Assembly: GCA_910585095.1 (NCBI GenBank) | Contig: CAJUBU010000034.1 | Location: 1-16,241 of the forward strand | DNA: 16,241 bases | DNA from: an uncultured Lachnospira sp. | GTDB lineage: Bacteria; Bacillota; Clostridia; Lachnospirales; Lachnospiraceae | Direction of reading: 5' to 3' | Part shown: piece by piece, positions 1 to 6,944 of the stretch | How positions within the stretch are numbered: position 1 is the stretch's first letter | How the letters are laid out: each line of letters starts with the position of its first letter | Program-made: the position numbers and the translations under genes | The notes under the pieces: model-generated | The model's input: only the letters and a program-made list of their open reading frames with translations | The model's database searches: none | Told to the model about the DNA's origin: nothing

Positions 1-80
1 GCATAAAGTCAGCAAGCTGACTTGGCGAATGCCGCGAGGGTCAAAGACCCCGTTGCTTGCAGCGGGGTCTTTGATTTTTT
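1..80 (+). terminator. Strong intrinsic terminator at the end of a less AT-rich, mobile-element-like edge
   Basis: The arm at 41-51 (TCAAAGACCCC) is perfectly complementary to 64-74 and is extended inward by several more pairs. Six T residues follow at 75-80, so this is a plus-strand intrinsic terminator for a gene that lies left of the window. A second small hairpin sits at 6-23 (AAGTCAGC/GCTGACTT). This edge is clearly richer in G and C than the DNA that follows it. I infer that it may be the margin of an integrated element, but no coding sequence is available here to show it. Confidence 0.85.
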
Positions 81-395
81 AAATTTAATAGTTTAAAGTA
101 TATTTTATATTTTAAAAATATAAATAACTTGTTATAGAAATGCTCTAAATACCTGTCAATTATGATTTTTATCATAGTTTACTAAAGTATTTAGAGCATT
201 TTTTGTTATAAATAAATTATTTTAACTCCATCAAGAAACTCCTATTTCAATGCCGCAAAACATAAGCAGTGAATGGAACTTGCGTTGCAATAGCAGATAT
301 AAAATTATAAGCAAATAATGTAGTGAATGCAAATATCTGTTTTGACTATAAAATCGGATGTTACAATATATCTAAGAATGTTACCAATTAAACAA
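81..395. other. AT-rich gene-free spacer
   Basis: No plausible gene is seen. The spacer contains the inverted-repeat element at 129-210, described separately. There is also a short inverted pair, CAGATAT at 294-300 and ATATCTG at 333-339. GTGAATG occurs twice as a direct repeat near 270 and 323. I see no convincing terminator behind the XRE gene that ends at 396. Confidence 0.6.
129..210. repeat. MITE-like or terminator-like inverted repeat flanked by 8-bp direct repeats
   Basis: AAATGCTCTAAATAC at 138-152 is a perfect 15-bp inverted repeat of 187-201. Between the arms lies a second perfect hairpin, TATGAT (161-166), loop TTTT, ATCATA (171-176). The same octamer TTGTTATA stands on both outer sides, at 129-136 and 203-210. 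Nested hairpins bounded by a direct repeat suggest a small non-autonomous insertion with a target-site duplication. The right arm also runs into six T residues (199-204), so a plain plus-strand terminator is the main alternative. Confidence 0.55.
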
Positions 396-587
396 TTACA
401 ATTTTTCGTCATCAGGAACAAACTCCATAATATCCTCAATTTGACAGTTAAGAATCGCGCATAAACGATTAATAATAAGTGTTTTAACTATCATATTTTT
501 TCTAAGTCTTTGAAGTTGTGATTTATCAATTCCATAATCTTTAATCAATTTATATTGGCTAATATTTTTTCTTTTAAAGTAATCCAT
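396..587 (-). CDS. Small XRE (Cro/C1-type) DNA-binding regulator, probably N-terminally frameshifted
   Basis: The open frame gives 63 residues with a helix-turn-helix core (SQYKLIKDYGIDKSQLQRLR) and the tail CQIEDIMEFVPD typical of small YozG-like XRE proteins. Such regulators often control restriction-modification units or mobile elements, and this gene lies directly behind a restriction endonuclease on the same strand. The ATG at 587 has no ribosome site at a proper distance. A better start with a GAGGAG site lies upstream at 607 but in another frame, so this frame is probably only the distal part of a roughly 70-residue protein. It may still be made weakly from 587. Autoregulation or control of the methylase genes is inference from position. 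Confidence 0.8.
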   Translation of the reverse strand: MDYFKRKNISQYKLIKDYGIDKSQLQRLRKNMIVKTLIINRLCAILNCQIEDIMEFVPDDEKL

Positions 588-607
588 AATCTATCATATT
601 TTATCAT
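565..607 (-). pseudogene. Displaced N-terminus of the XRE regulator; frameshift at an A6 tract
   Basis: On the minus strand an ATG at 607-605 follows GAGGAG (about 612-617) at good spacing. It reads MIKYDRLWITLKEK, the usual N-terminus of this regulator family, and then leaves frame at six adenines (T565-570 on the plus strand). One extra A there would join it smoothly to KNISQYKL in the downstream frame. This is therefore a one-base deletion, a sequencing or assembly error in a homopolymer, or a slippage site. The sequence alone cannot say which. Confidence 0.7.
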
Positions 608-687
608 TCCATTCTCCTCTTATATTACATTTTAAAAGGAAATGTTTTATAATAATATGGTGTGTATATGCTCTTTATTTTGTTTTT
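608..687 (-). promoter_or_regulatory. Spacer with a small inverted repeat upstream of the XRE gene
   Basis: This 80-bp gap separates the endonuclease stop from the upstream XRE start. ACATTT at 627-632 and AAATGT at 640-645 form an inverted repeat with a 7-base gap, just upstream of the GAGGAG site. It could be an operator for the XRE protein. I see no confident -35/-10 pair, so whether the gene has its own promoter is open. Confidence 0.3.
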
Positions 688-1605
688 CTATCTTGGTCCC
701 ATAAACCGATTGCCATTTAAATGTATCATATGTTCTGGCATCTCTGCAATCCACACTTCTGTCTCCCATGCTAATAATTCCGAAAATTTTTTATATGTTT
801 TGAAATCTAAAAACGCAGTAATATAAATCTTTCCTGCCATAACATTTTTCGTTAATTCTGTAATTTCAAGAATCCGTTGAGAGTCCATTGGTCCTACTGA
901 AGTAACCGATTCTATAAAATAAATCCAATTTTTATCTTCTCTATATAAAACAACATCTGGCATTTTATCATGCAAAGTAATTTCAAAACCTAATTCTTTC
1001 AATTTTACAATATTTTTTACTAAATCTTTTTTTATAGTATCTCCTACATACAAACATTCAGAATTAGGTGCAAATCTTGGAGCAAACTTTTCAATAATTG
1101 CTTTTTGCAATTGATTATGCTTTCCCGTTGAAAATTTAAAATCCATATCATTAATTTTTACAGGCATCATTGTCATTTCTTTTTTAGAAGTATAAATATC
1201 AATAAGTTTATTATGATACATTAAAAAACGATTTAAAGAGTTCTCCCATTCTACAGATTGAAATGTTTTTAACATTTTCAATGTTTCTTCTGTAAGTCTA
1301 TATTTATAATTAGGACTATTTGTTACCATGCCATTATCTTCTATCAATGCTGCAGTTCGGAATCTATGTAATGCTTGCTTTCGGAATGTTTCACGACTAT
1401 TTTCTGCATAAGTCGTACCATAAAATGTATTACAAAATTGAATAATATCATGAATACGAATCCAATCATTTTTTGCCTCATGCCAAGACATATCGGACTT
1501 CATATTTGCCATTGCTAACAACACATAACAACATATATCTGCTCGCTGTGCTTTTGGCATACCTACTAGTTCCAAAAATTTTCGTGCTTCTTCGAGTTTA
1601 TTCAC
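688..1605 (-). CDS. Type II restriction endonuclease, BsuBI/PstI family
   Basis: The product has 305 residues. The C-terminal half carries the family signatures: MPDVVLY followed after a short gap by FIESVTSVGP (about 215-239, the PD...E-x-V active-site region), then AWETEVWIAEMPEHMIH (279-295) and the terminal RFMGPR. The N-terminal part looks like the family's helical or winged-helix region. Characterised members (BsuBI, PstI) cut CTGCAG, so that specificity is likely but inferred. The start is GTG at 1605-1603, preceded by GGAGG inside the end of the methylase gene. The two genes share the 8 bases GTGAATAA, which suggests translational coupling so that the nuclease follows the protective enzyme. 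The length is normal and the gene looks intact. Confidence 0.93.
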   Translation of the reverse strand: MNKLEEARKFLELVGMPKAQRADICCYVLLAMANMKSDMSWHEAKNDWIRIHDIIQFCNTFYGTTYAENSRETFRKQALHRFRTAALIEDNGMVTNSPNYKYRLTEETLKMLKTFQSVEWENSLNRFLMYHNKLIDIYTSKKEMTMMPVKINDMDFKFSTGKHNQLQKAIIEKFAPRFAPNSECLYVGDTIKKDLVKNIVKLKELGFEITLHDKMPDVVLYREDKNWIYFIESVTSVGPMDSQRILEITELTKNVMAGKIYITAFLDFKTYKKFSELLAWETEVWIAEMPEHMIHLNGNRFMGPR

Positions 1606-3082
1606 AATATTCCTCCAAAATCAAATTACAGTTTTTTTCTGATAAATCTTTTGACTTCATTAATCTTTTGCCCATTTCTTGTATGCTTTCTATATTTGGT
1701 ATAGGCATAGCATTTATTTCTGTAGAATTAACCTGTGTTGAGCCATTTAAAATACGATAATATTCATCATATAAAGTGGAATTAAAAAGCACATATAAAC
1801 CATATACTAAACATTCTGACATTTCATTTAATAAACCATCAATAAAATTAATTTTATTTTGAGTACTAATTTTTTTATATTGTGGGTAATTTTTTGCCAA
1901 ATAAATTCCACATTGCAATCTTCGAGTTTCTTCTTTTGCAGTAAATCTCTTTACAAACAAGTAATTTTTATTATCCTGCATAAGCCCTTGTTGTTGTGTA
2001 ATTATATACTCATATTCTTTGTGAATAGGAAATTGAATTTTTCCTTGTTTAATATGATGTGAATAGAATAATGGAATTGCTCCATCTTCTGCCTCATTAC
2101 GAAGAATATCACGGTTTCTAAAATCAACTGTTAACCCTGTTTTCATCTTTACTCCAATATCAAGCAATGTATGATTAAATTTACGCAGTTGCTTTAATAC
2201 TGCAATTTCTTTTTTACTTGTCACTAAATACACATAATAATCCATACCAACAACAACATTATATGGCACTATTAAAGAAGTTCGTTCATTAAAATCTTTA
2301 TTTGATTTAGATGAAGTAATATTTATTTGTACAGGATTAATATGAGTTTTTCTAACTTTTATAATCATCGTTTCTTGCAACACATTTTCTTTCTCAAAAA
2401 CTTTATTTCTGCTTACAAATAAATGAATATATTGTAATTTTCCTTCTGTCAAAAAATATTGCCGAAATCGTTTAAAATATGCTCCTGATGTCCATGAACG
2501 TGGTATTATATAAACCATTTCTCCATTATCTTTTAAATTAAAAAGCCCCATAGCTGCAAAAATAAAATAGAGATTCGGTGTGCCATAACAAATTTTTGGC
2601 ATAACTTTTGCTTCTAATGTCTCCTTAGATATCTTCATATAAGGAGGGTTTCCAATTACATAATCATATTTAGGCGGATTAAGATTTCTACCTATCAAAT
2701 CATTAAAATCCAAATATTGACTTGTAATATAATTTTCTATCCGAATACGATAGTTAACTATTTTAGTTGAATTTTCTTTACAATATTCTAAATTATTTTG
2801 TAAAAGTGCTAACACATTTTCATCATTTTCATAACAAATCAATTCAATTTCTTTTACTGAATCAAACTGCTCTAACCATTCAATAAAAGCACATGACAAA
2901 ATACCAGAGCCAGCACCAGCATCCAAAACAGTTATTCTTTCTTTATTAGTAGGAATATCATATAAACTTGCCATAAATCTTGCTGTCTCTATACTTGTAA
3001 AAAACTGTCCATATGTTTTTCTTTCTTTTTTTGGCATATTATCTATATATAAATTTGTGAGTTCAACAACTTTTTCCAGCAT
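1598..3082 (-). CDS. Adenine-N6 DNA methyltransferase, BsuBI/PstI type
   Basis: The product has 494 residues. It shows the gamma-class motif order: motif X region RKTYGQFFTS (21-30), SAM-binding motif I DAGAGSG (54-60) and catalytic NPPY (145-148 in YVIGNPPYMKIS). The remaining 340 residues would be the target-recognition part. By family it methylates adenine within CTGCAG and protects the chromosome from the endonuclease encoded next. The start is the ATG at 3082 with GGAG 7 bases upstream. The arrangement is methylase first, overlapping nuclease second, which lets the protective enzyme be made first. The site preference is inferred from the paired endonuclease family. Confidence 0.93.
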   Translation of the reverse strand: MLEKVVELTNLYIDNMPKKERKTYGQFFTSIETARFMASLYDIPTNKERITVLDAGAGSGILSCAFIEWLEQFDSVKEIELICYENDENVLALLQNNLEYCKENSTKIVNYRIRIENYITSQYLDFNDLIGRNLNPPKYDYVIGNPPYMKISKETLEAKVMPKICYGTPNLYFIFAAMGLFNLKDNGEMVYIIPRSWTSGAYFKRFRQYFLTEGKLQYIHLFVSRNKVFEKENVLQETMIIKVRKTHINPVQINITSSKSNKDFNERTSLIVPYNVVVGMDYYVYLVTSKKEIAVLKQLRKFNHTLLDIGVKMKTGLTVDFRNRDILRNEAEDGAIPLFYSHHIKQGKIQFPIHKEYEYIITQQQGLMQDNKNYLFVKRFTAKEETRRLQCGIYLAKNYPQYKKISTQNKINFIDGLLNEMSECLVYGLYVLFNSTLYDEYYRILNGSTQVNSTEINAMPIPNIESIQEMGKRLMKSKDLSEKNCNLILEEYCE

Positions 3083-3493
3083 TTTTTTACTCCATTTTTA
3101 TTTTCAAAGTATAAATTCTCTAACTTAAGAGTATTAGAGTTTATTAGATAATATAATATTTAAATTTCCATTTATGTTTAAACTACTCTCATTTTTATAG
3201 TCTGTCTTCTTCTTTAGAATATAAAACTTCTAAGTTCGCCACATTACTTTTTTGTACAATGTTCCATCTACATCTATATTTATTATCTTATTATATATAG
3301 AATATTTCTTTCTCTGTGAATTTAGAAATTATATATTTATCATATTATTTATTTTGCTAAATATCAAGATTTTTAGTAAGATATACTATTTATTTTTAGA
3401 CCAAATTTCTGATATCTTATTTTAGAACAAAAAAAGCTGTCGCCTCACGACTTTTCAATCGTTCATGCAACAGCTCTTTATTCTAAAACCACC
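3083..3493. other. AT-rich spacer with operator-like inverted repeats upstream of the methylase
   Basis: No gene is seen in this gap. CTCTAA (3118-3123) and TTAGAG (3134-3139) form an inverted repeat 35-57 bases upstream of the methylase start, a position suited to an operator. A second pair, CTTTAGAA (3212-3219) and TTCTAAG (3228-3234), lies further upstream. TATACT-like -10 sequences are present, but I cannot fix a -35 partner. The left-going methylase transcript must start here. The luxS terminator occupies 3421-3487. Confidence 0.45.
3421..3487 (-). terminator. Terminator of the luxS operon
   Basis: The outer arms TTTAGAA (3421-3427) and TTCTAAA (3481-3487) and the core AGCTGT (3435-3440) with ACAGCT (3470-3475) form an imperfect hairpin right behind the luxS stop at 3494. 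Read on the minus strand the inner stem is followed by seven T residues. The GCTGTTGCA core recurs in the terminator at 8041-8090. Confidence 0.85.
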
Positions 3494-3973
3494 TTACTCC
3501 GGATAAACTAATCGTTCCTGTACTGGATTATCAAGTACTTCTTCTTTATATTTTTTCATATAAATTTTAGCAAGATTTAAATTATTATCAAGATAATTTC
3601 CACAATCTCTTGGCGAGTATCCTGGAATTTCTCCTTCATAAGAAAGCACAAAATCGGCTGCTTCCCTTAATAAATCAATAATATCTTTGGATTCTAAATC
3701 ACCTGCTAAAATAACATAAAATCCTGTTCTGCAGCCCATTGGTCCAAAATAAATCGTCTTTTCACTCCATACAGGATGATTTCTTAAAAATGTTGCTACA
3801 AGATGTTCAATCGTATGAATACCTGGATTGTCCATTGGCGACTCCAGATTTGGTCTTGTAAATCGTAAATCAAATGTTGTGATAACAACATCTCCTATCT
3901 TATCTCTCCTTGATACATATACACCTGTAAGCAAATCAATGTGATTTACTGTAAAACTTGCAATCTTATTCAT
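3494..3973 (-). CDS. luxS: S-ribosylhomocysteine lyase (AI-2 synthesis)
   Basis: The product has 159 residues, a normal length for LuxS. It splits S-ribosylhomocysteine into homocysteine and DPD, the precursor of autoinducer 2, in the activated methyl cycle. The metal site is complete: HTIEH gives His53 and His57, and DCGNY gives Cys124. Cys81 in GPMGCRTGFY is the catalytic cysteine. The start is ATG at 3973 with GGAGG 7 bases upstream. It lies 13 bases behind an HD-GYP response regulator on the same strand and is followed directly by a terminator, so it is the last gene of that operon. Linkage to a cyclic-di-GMP regulator rather than to methyl-cycle genes is unusual. Confidence 0.97.
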   Translation of the reverse strand: MNKIASFTVNHIDLLTGVYVSRRDKIGDVVITTFDLRFTRPNLESPMDNPGIHTIEHLVATFLRNHPVWSEKTIYFGPMGCRTGFYVILAGDLESKDIIDLLREAADFVLSYEGEIPGYSPRDCGNYLDNNLNLAKIYMKKYKEEVLDNPVQERLVYPE

Positions 3974-3986
3974 AAAAATCCTCCAT

Positions 3987-5057
3987 TTAACTTGTTATTC
4001 GTTTTAATTCTTCTTTATGTTGTAAACAGCTCTTAATCAAATCGCTGTATTTGACAAAATCATCAACTAAATCTGGGTCAAATTGAGTACCTCTGCCTTC
4101 TACAATAATTGCCATAGACTTCTCATGGCTAAATGGCTTTTTATAAGGTCTTTCTGAAGTCAATGCATCATATACATCAACAACACTCATTACCCTTGCT
4201 CCAAACGGTATCTGTTTTCCTTTTTTCCCTGTAGGATATCCTTTTCCATCCCATCGTTCATGGTGATATAATGCCATCTCCTCCGCTGCTTTAAGAAACT
4301 CATTTTCAGGAAATATTTTTCTAATCTTATGAAACGTAGCGCCACCCAACTCGGAATGGCTCTGCATATACTCTCTCTCATTATCTTCAAGAGAACCTTT
4401 TTTTCTCAAAACAATATCATCAATACCTATTTTACCAATATCATGGAGCGGTGCAGAACGCACTACCACTCTGATAAATTCATCGTCAATTTCTTCTCTG
4501 TATTTTGGCTCATCTTTAATTGCATTAATAAAAGCATCAAAATAGATAGAGGTATTCTTAACATGTCCACCTGTAATGCCATCTCTTGATTCGACCAACT
4601 CTGCAAATCCAACGGATAATGCATCTTGTAATTTTTCTATCTCTTGTACCTTTTCTTCAACCAATTCTTCCAAATGATGCTGATATTCTGAAAGCTGTAA
4701 CTGTGTTTCTATACGCCGTTTCATTACCGTAGGAACAAAAGGTTTCGTTATAAAATCGACAGCCCCTAAGTCAAATCCCTTTACCTCACTAGCTGCCTGC
4801 GTCTCTGCTGTCAAAAAAATAACAGGTATTCCTTTTAATCGTCTATTGGATTTCAACTCAACCAACATCTCATATCCATTTTTTTCTGGCATATGTATAT
4901 CTAAAAGTATTAAATCTGGAATAACTTTTTCTAAAATCTTAAAGCCTTCTTGTGCGGACATTGCTTCATATAATATATAGTCATCTTTCAGCACATCTCT
5001 TGCAGAAGCAAGATTTAACTTAATATCATCAATCATAAGTATTATCTTATTTTGCAT
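3987..5057 (-). CDS. Response regulator with HD-GYP output (RpfG-like cyclic-di-GMP phosphodiesterase)
   Basis: The product has 356 residues. The receiver domain (about 4-120) has the acidic pair D10-D11, phosphoacceptor D53 (LILLDIHMP), T83 and K105. A predicted coiled coil (about 125-147) links it to an HD-GYP domain (about 150-345) with LHDIGKIG (HD 205-206), HHERWDGKGYP (265-275) and VVDVYDALTS. All signature residues are present, so it should hydrolyse cyclic-di-GMP, gated by phosphorylation of D53. The start is ATG at 5057 with AGGAGG 7 bases upstream. It overlaps the preceding NYN gene by 11 bases and is 13 bases from luxS. The HPt protein encoded upstream in the same operon is a natural phosphodonor, but that is inference. 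Confidence 0.94.
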   Translation of the reverse strand: MQNKIILMIDDIKLNLASARDVLKDDYILYEAMSAQEGFKILEKVIPDLILLDIHMPEKNGYEMLVELKSNRRLKGIPVIFLTAETQAASEVKGFDLGAVDFITKPFVPTVMKRRIETQLQLSEYQHHLEELVEEKVQEIEKLQDALSVGFAELVESRDGITGGHVKNTSIYFDAFINAIKDEPKYREEIDDEFIRVVVRSAPLHDIGKIGIDDIVLRKKGSLEDNEREYMQSHSELGGATFHKIRKIFPENEFLKAAEEMALYHHERWDGKGYPTGKKGKQIPFGARVMSVVDVYDALTSERPYKKPFSHEKSMAIIVEGRGTQFDPDLVDDFVKYSDLIKSCLQHKEELKRITS

Positions 5058-5988
5058 GTACCAGCCTCCTGTTATCGTCAGCTATTTCGATATTAAATTT
5101 ATTGGTTGCGCTAATAAATTTTAATAACGTAGAGTAGCCATATTCCTTCACTTTAAAATTAGGATAATAGCTATGAATCCGTTGTCCTAAAGCCCCTAAA
5201 TCCATGCCATTGGCTCCCGCCTCATTCACACACATGATAATATAATCTATAACATTATTCTTAATACTATTATCTTCTCTTAATTCAACATAAACATTGT
5301 TATTGTCCTTGCGAAGAACAAATCCATCAATCTCATCAATAAAAGTTGATAATGAGCTATATCCATACTGTCGGACATCAAAATCATTATAACGTTTTTG
5401 GATACGGCTTCCAATCTCCCCTAAGCCCGTTATTCTGCCTTTATTGCTATTTTCATTGATAATCTCAATAATAATATTTTCAATTTCAGATACTTTAATA
5501 AGATTGGATTTGCTCTTTTTAAATTTATTTTTATCGGATTCATCGTCAACTTCTGCATCATAAATAAGTTCAAGGTCTGCAAATACAGTACATGCCGCTC
5601 TAAATGAACGCGGCGTCTTATTTTCACCCATTCCAATAACGTCCATTCCCGACTCTCTAAGCCTTATTGCAAGTCTTGTAAAATCACCATCACTTGAGAC
5701 AATACAAAAACCATCAACATTACAAGAATATAAAATGTCCATCGCATCGATTATCAATGTTGAATCTGTAGCATTTTTCCCAACTGTATTATTAAACTGC
5801 TGCATAGCTTGAATCCCTGCATCTTTTACAAACTTCCGCCATTTTGCCGCCTGTGGTCTTGTAAAATCACAATATATCCTTTTGTATGTTGCAACTCCAT
5901 ATTTATTAATCTCATTAAACACACTGTCAAGGTACTTATATGAAATATTATCTCCATCAATAAGTACAGCATATTTCTTATCTTCCAT
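5047..5988 (-). CDS. NYN domain protein with two LOTUS (OST-HTH) domains
   Basis: An ATG at 6000 would give 317 residues, but the ATG at 5988 (MEDKKYAVLIDG) has GGAGA at proper spacing and is the better start, giving 313. Using the longer numbering, the NYN (PIN-like) domain covers about 9-150: YAVLIDGDNIS (D15, D17), KNATDSTLIIDAMD (D79) and IVSSDGDFTRLAIRL (D104, D106), the acidic cluster of a metal-dependent ribonuclease fold. Two LOTUS repeats follow at about 172-242 and 247-314, each with a G-x-x-L/M-x-x-L/I-G-x-R-I helix and a YGYSSL/YGYSTL segment. The family is LabA-like. An RNA-processing or RNA-binding role is inferred from the folds; no substrate is evident. It overlaps the HD-GYP regulator by 11 bases and is translationally coupled to it. 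Confidence 0.88.
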   Translation of the reverse strand: MEDKKYAVLIDGDNISYKYLDSVFNEINKYGVATYKRIYCDFTRPQAAKWRKFVKDAGIQAMQQFNNTVGKNATDSTLIIDAMDILYSCNVDGFCIVSSDGDFTRLAIRLRESGMDVIGMGENKTPRSFRAACTVFADLELIYDAEVDDESDKNKFKKSKSNLIKVSEIENIIIEIINENSNKGRITGLGEIGSRIQKRYNDFDVRQYGYSSLSTFIDEIDGFVLRKDNNNVYVELREDNSIKNNVIDYIIMCVNEAGANGMDLGALGQRIHSYYPNFKVKEYGYSTLLKFISATNKFNIEIADDNRRLVHAK

Positions 5989-6080
5989 ATCAATCTCCAT
6001 GCAGCAATCCTAAATATCCTCAAATTTCTAATTTATCTAATTTTACTTTATTATTTTTGCCACATTTCTTATTACATATA

Positions 6081-6272
6081 CTACATTTGATGTTTTACTA
6101 TCTTATATTCGTTATTGTTTTGATAATATGGACAAACCTTATAAGAAGACGCCAACAATTTAGCATAATCATCTTCATCCATATTTACATCACATACATA
6201 TTCATCAAGTTCTTCATCAAAGACAAAATTGTTACAATCATCACAACTTATCTGAAACTGTTTTTTTAACAC
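6081..6272 (-). CDS. Small four-cysteine acidic protein (DUF6472-like)
   Basis: The product has 63 residues, starting at GTG 6272-6270; AGAGGG lies about 11 bases upstream, slightly far. Four cysteines, CDDC (10, 13), C27 and C47, are spaced as in a small zinc-binding fold. The sequence is rich in Asp and Glu. It matches my memory of the DUF6472 family found in Lachnospiraceae, whose function is unknown. It lies between the HPt gene (46-base gap) and the NYN-LOTUS gene (92-base gap to the preferred start) on the same strand, so it is probably in one transcript with them. No enzymatic motif is visible. Confidence 0.75.
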   Translation of the reverse strand: MLKKQFQISCDDCNNFVFDEELDEYVCDVNMDEDDYAKLLASSYKVCPYYQNNNEYKIVKHQM

Positions 6273-6318
6273 GAAATTAAAAACCCTCTCTGTTCACTTA
6301 AAATCATATGCAAAATTT

Positions 6319-6669
6319 TTAATCCATTTGACCTAATATTTCAACAAATTTATCATAATCAGCTTTTAATTTATCAAGCAATGGAGTAATATCTATAGAA
6401 GGTTCACCGCCTCTTAACGCCTCACACAATTCACTACTTGACTCTGCAATCACAGACAAACCAAGATTTAATGCAACACCTTTCATATTATGCACATTTC
6501 TAAATGCTGTCTCATAATCTTTATTGTTAAGATTTTCAAATATCTCATCCATTGGATTGCTCTGCGGAAGTTTAAGAAGAAATTTTTTGATTCGTTCATC
6601 TGTCATCAAACGCCCCATAACTCCTGCATAATCTCCACCCATCATTGCATAACATTCTTTAACATTCAT
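6319..6669 (-). CDS. Histidine phosphotransfer (HPt) domain protein
   Basis: The product has 116 residues and is a single HPt four-helix bundle. The signature AFRNVHNMKGVALNLGL puts the phosphorylated histidine at 60, with the conserved K63-G64 and the N-L-G-L tail of the helix. HPt proteins relay phosphoryl groups between a hybrid kinase and a response regulator. The receiver of the HD-GYP protein in this operon is the nearest candidate acceptor; no kinase is encoded in the window. The ATG at 6669 has a modest site (AGGTAGG) about 8 bases upstream. A TATAAT box at 6694-6689 on the minus strand may be the operon's -10. This is the first gene of the inferred five-gene operon. Confidence 0.9.
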   Translation of the reverse strand: MNVKECYAMMGGDYAGVMGRLMTDERIKKFLLKLPQSNPMDEIFENLNNKDYETAFRNVHNMKGVALNLGLSVIAESSSELCEALRGGEPSIDITPLLDKLKADYDKFVEILGQMD

Positions 6670-6844
6670 GATTTAACCTACCTTCGTCATTATATCTTTG
6701 ATTCGTGTTTTCTCATAAATATATAATATATTAATTAGAACGAAATATCAATATGAAACTAATTCATTTTCAAATAAATTATAATCATCAATCTATTCAA
6801 AATAGATTTGTATATAACTAAATAATTCCTTAAATAAAAAAAAG

Positions 6845-6872
6845 TTGACTATTAGAACAAATATGATATTAT
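6845..6872 (+). promoter_or_regulatory. Candidate sigma-A promoter with an ATTAGAAC motif in its spacer
   Basis: TTGACT at 6845-6850 is followed after 16 bases by TATTAT (6867-6872); an alternative TATAAT at 6870-6875 has a 19-base gap. The spacer holds one of three ATTAGAAC copies in this gap, a position where a bound repressor would block transcription. A transcript from here would run into the hairpin at 6945-7041. Confidence 0.4.
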
Positions 6873-6944
6873 AATTTACAGATTTAACCATACTTACAAA
6901 ATATATTTATCAATCATATTATTAGTTCTAATGAAGTTACTGTT

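Noticed and set aside
1473..2062. Plus-strand frames opposite the restriction-modification genes
   Set aside because: They oppose strongly supported genes, have no ribosome sites, and show no recognisable domain.
4190..4589. Additional short frames within the HD-GYP response regulator gene
   Set aside because: They are out-of-frame shadows of a complete, well-conserved protein.
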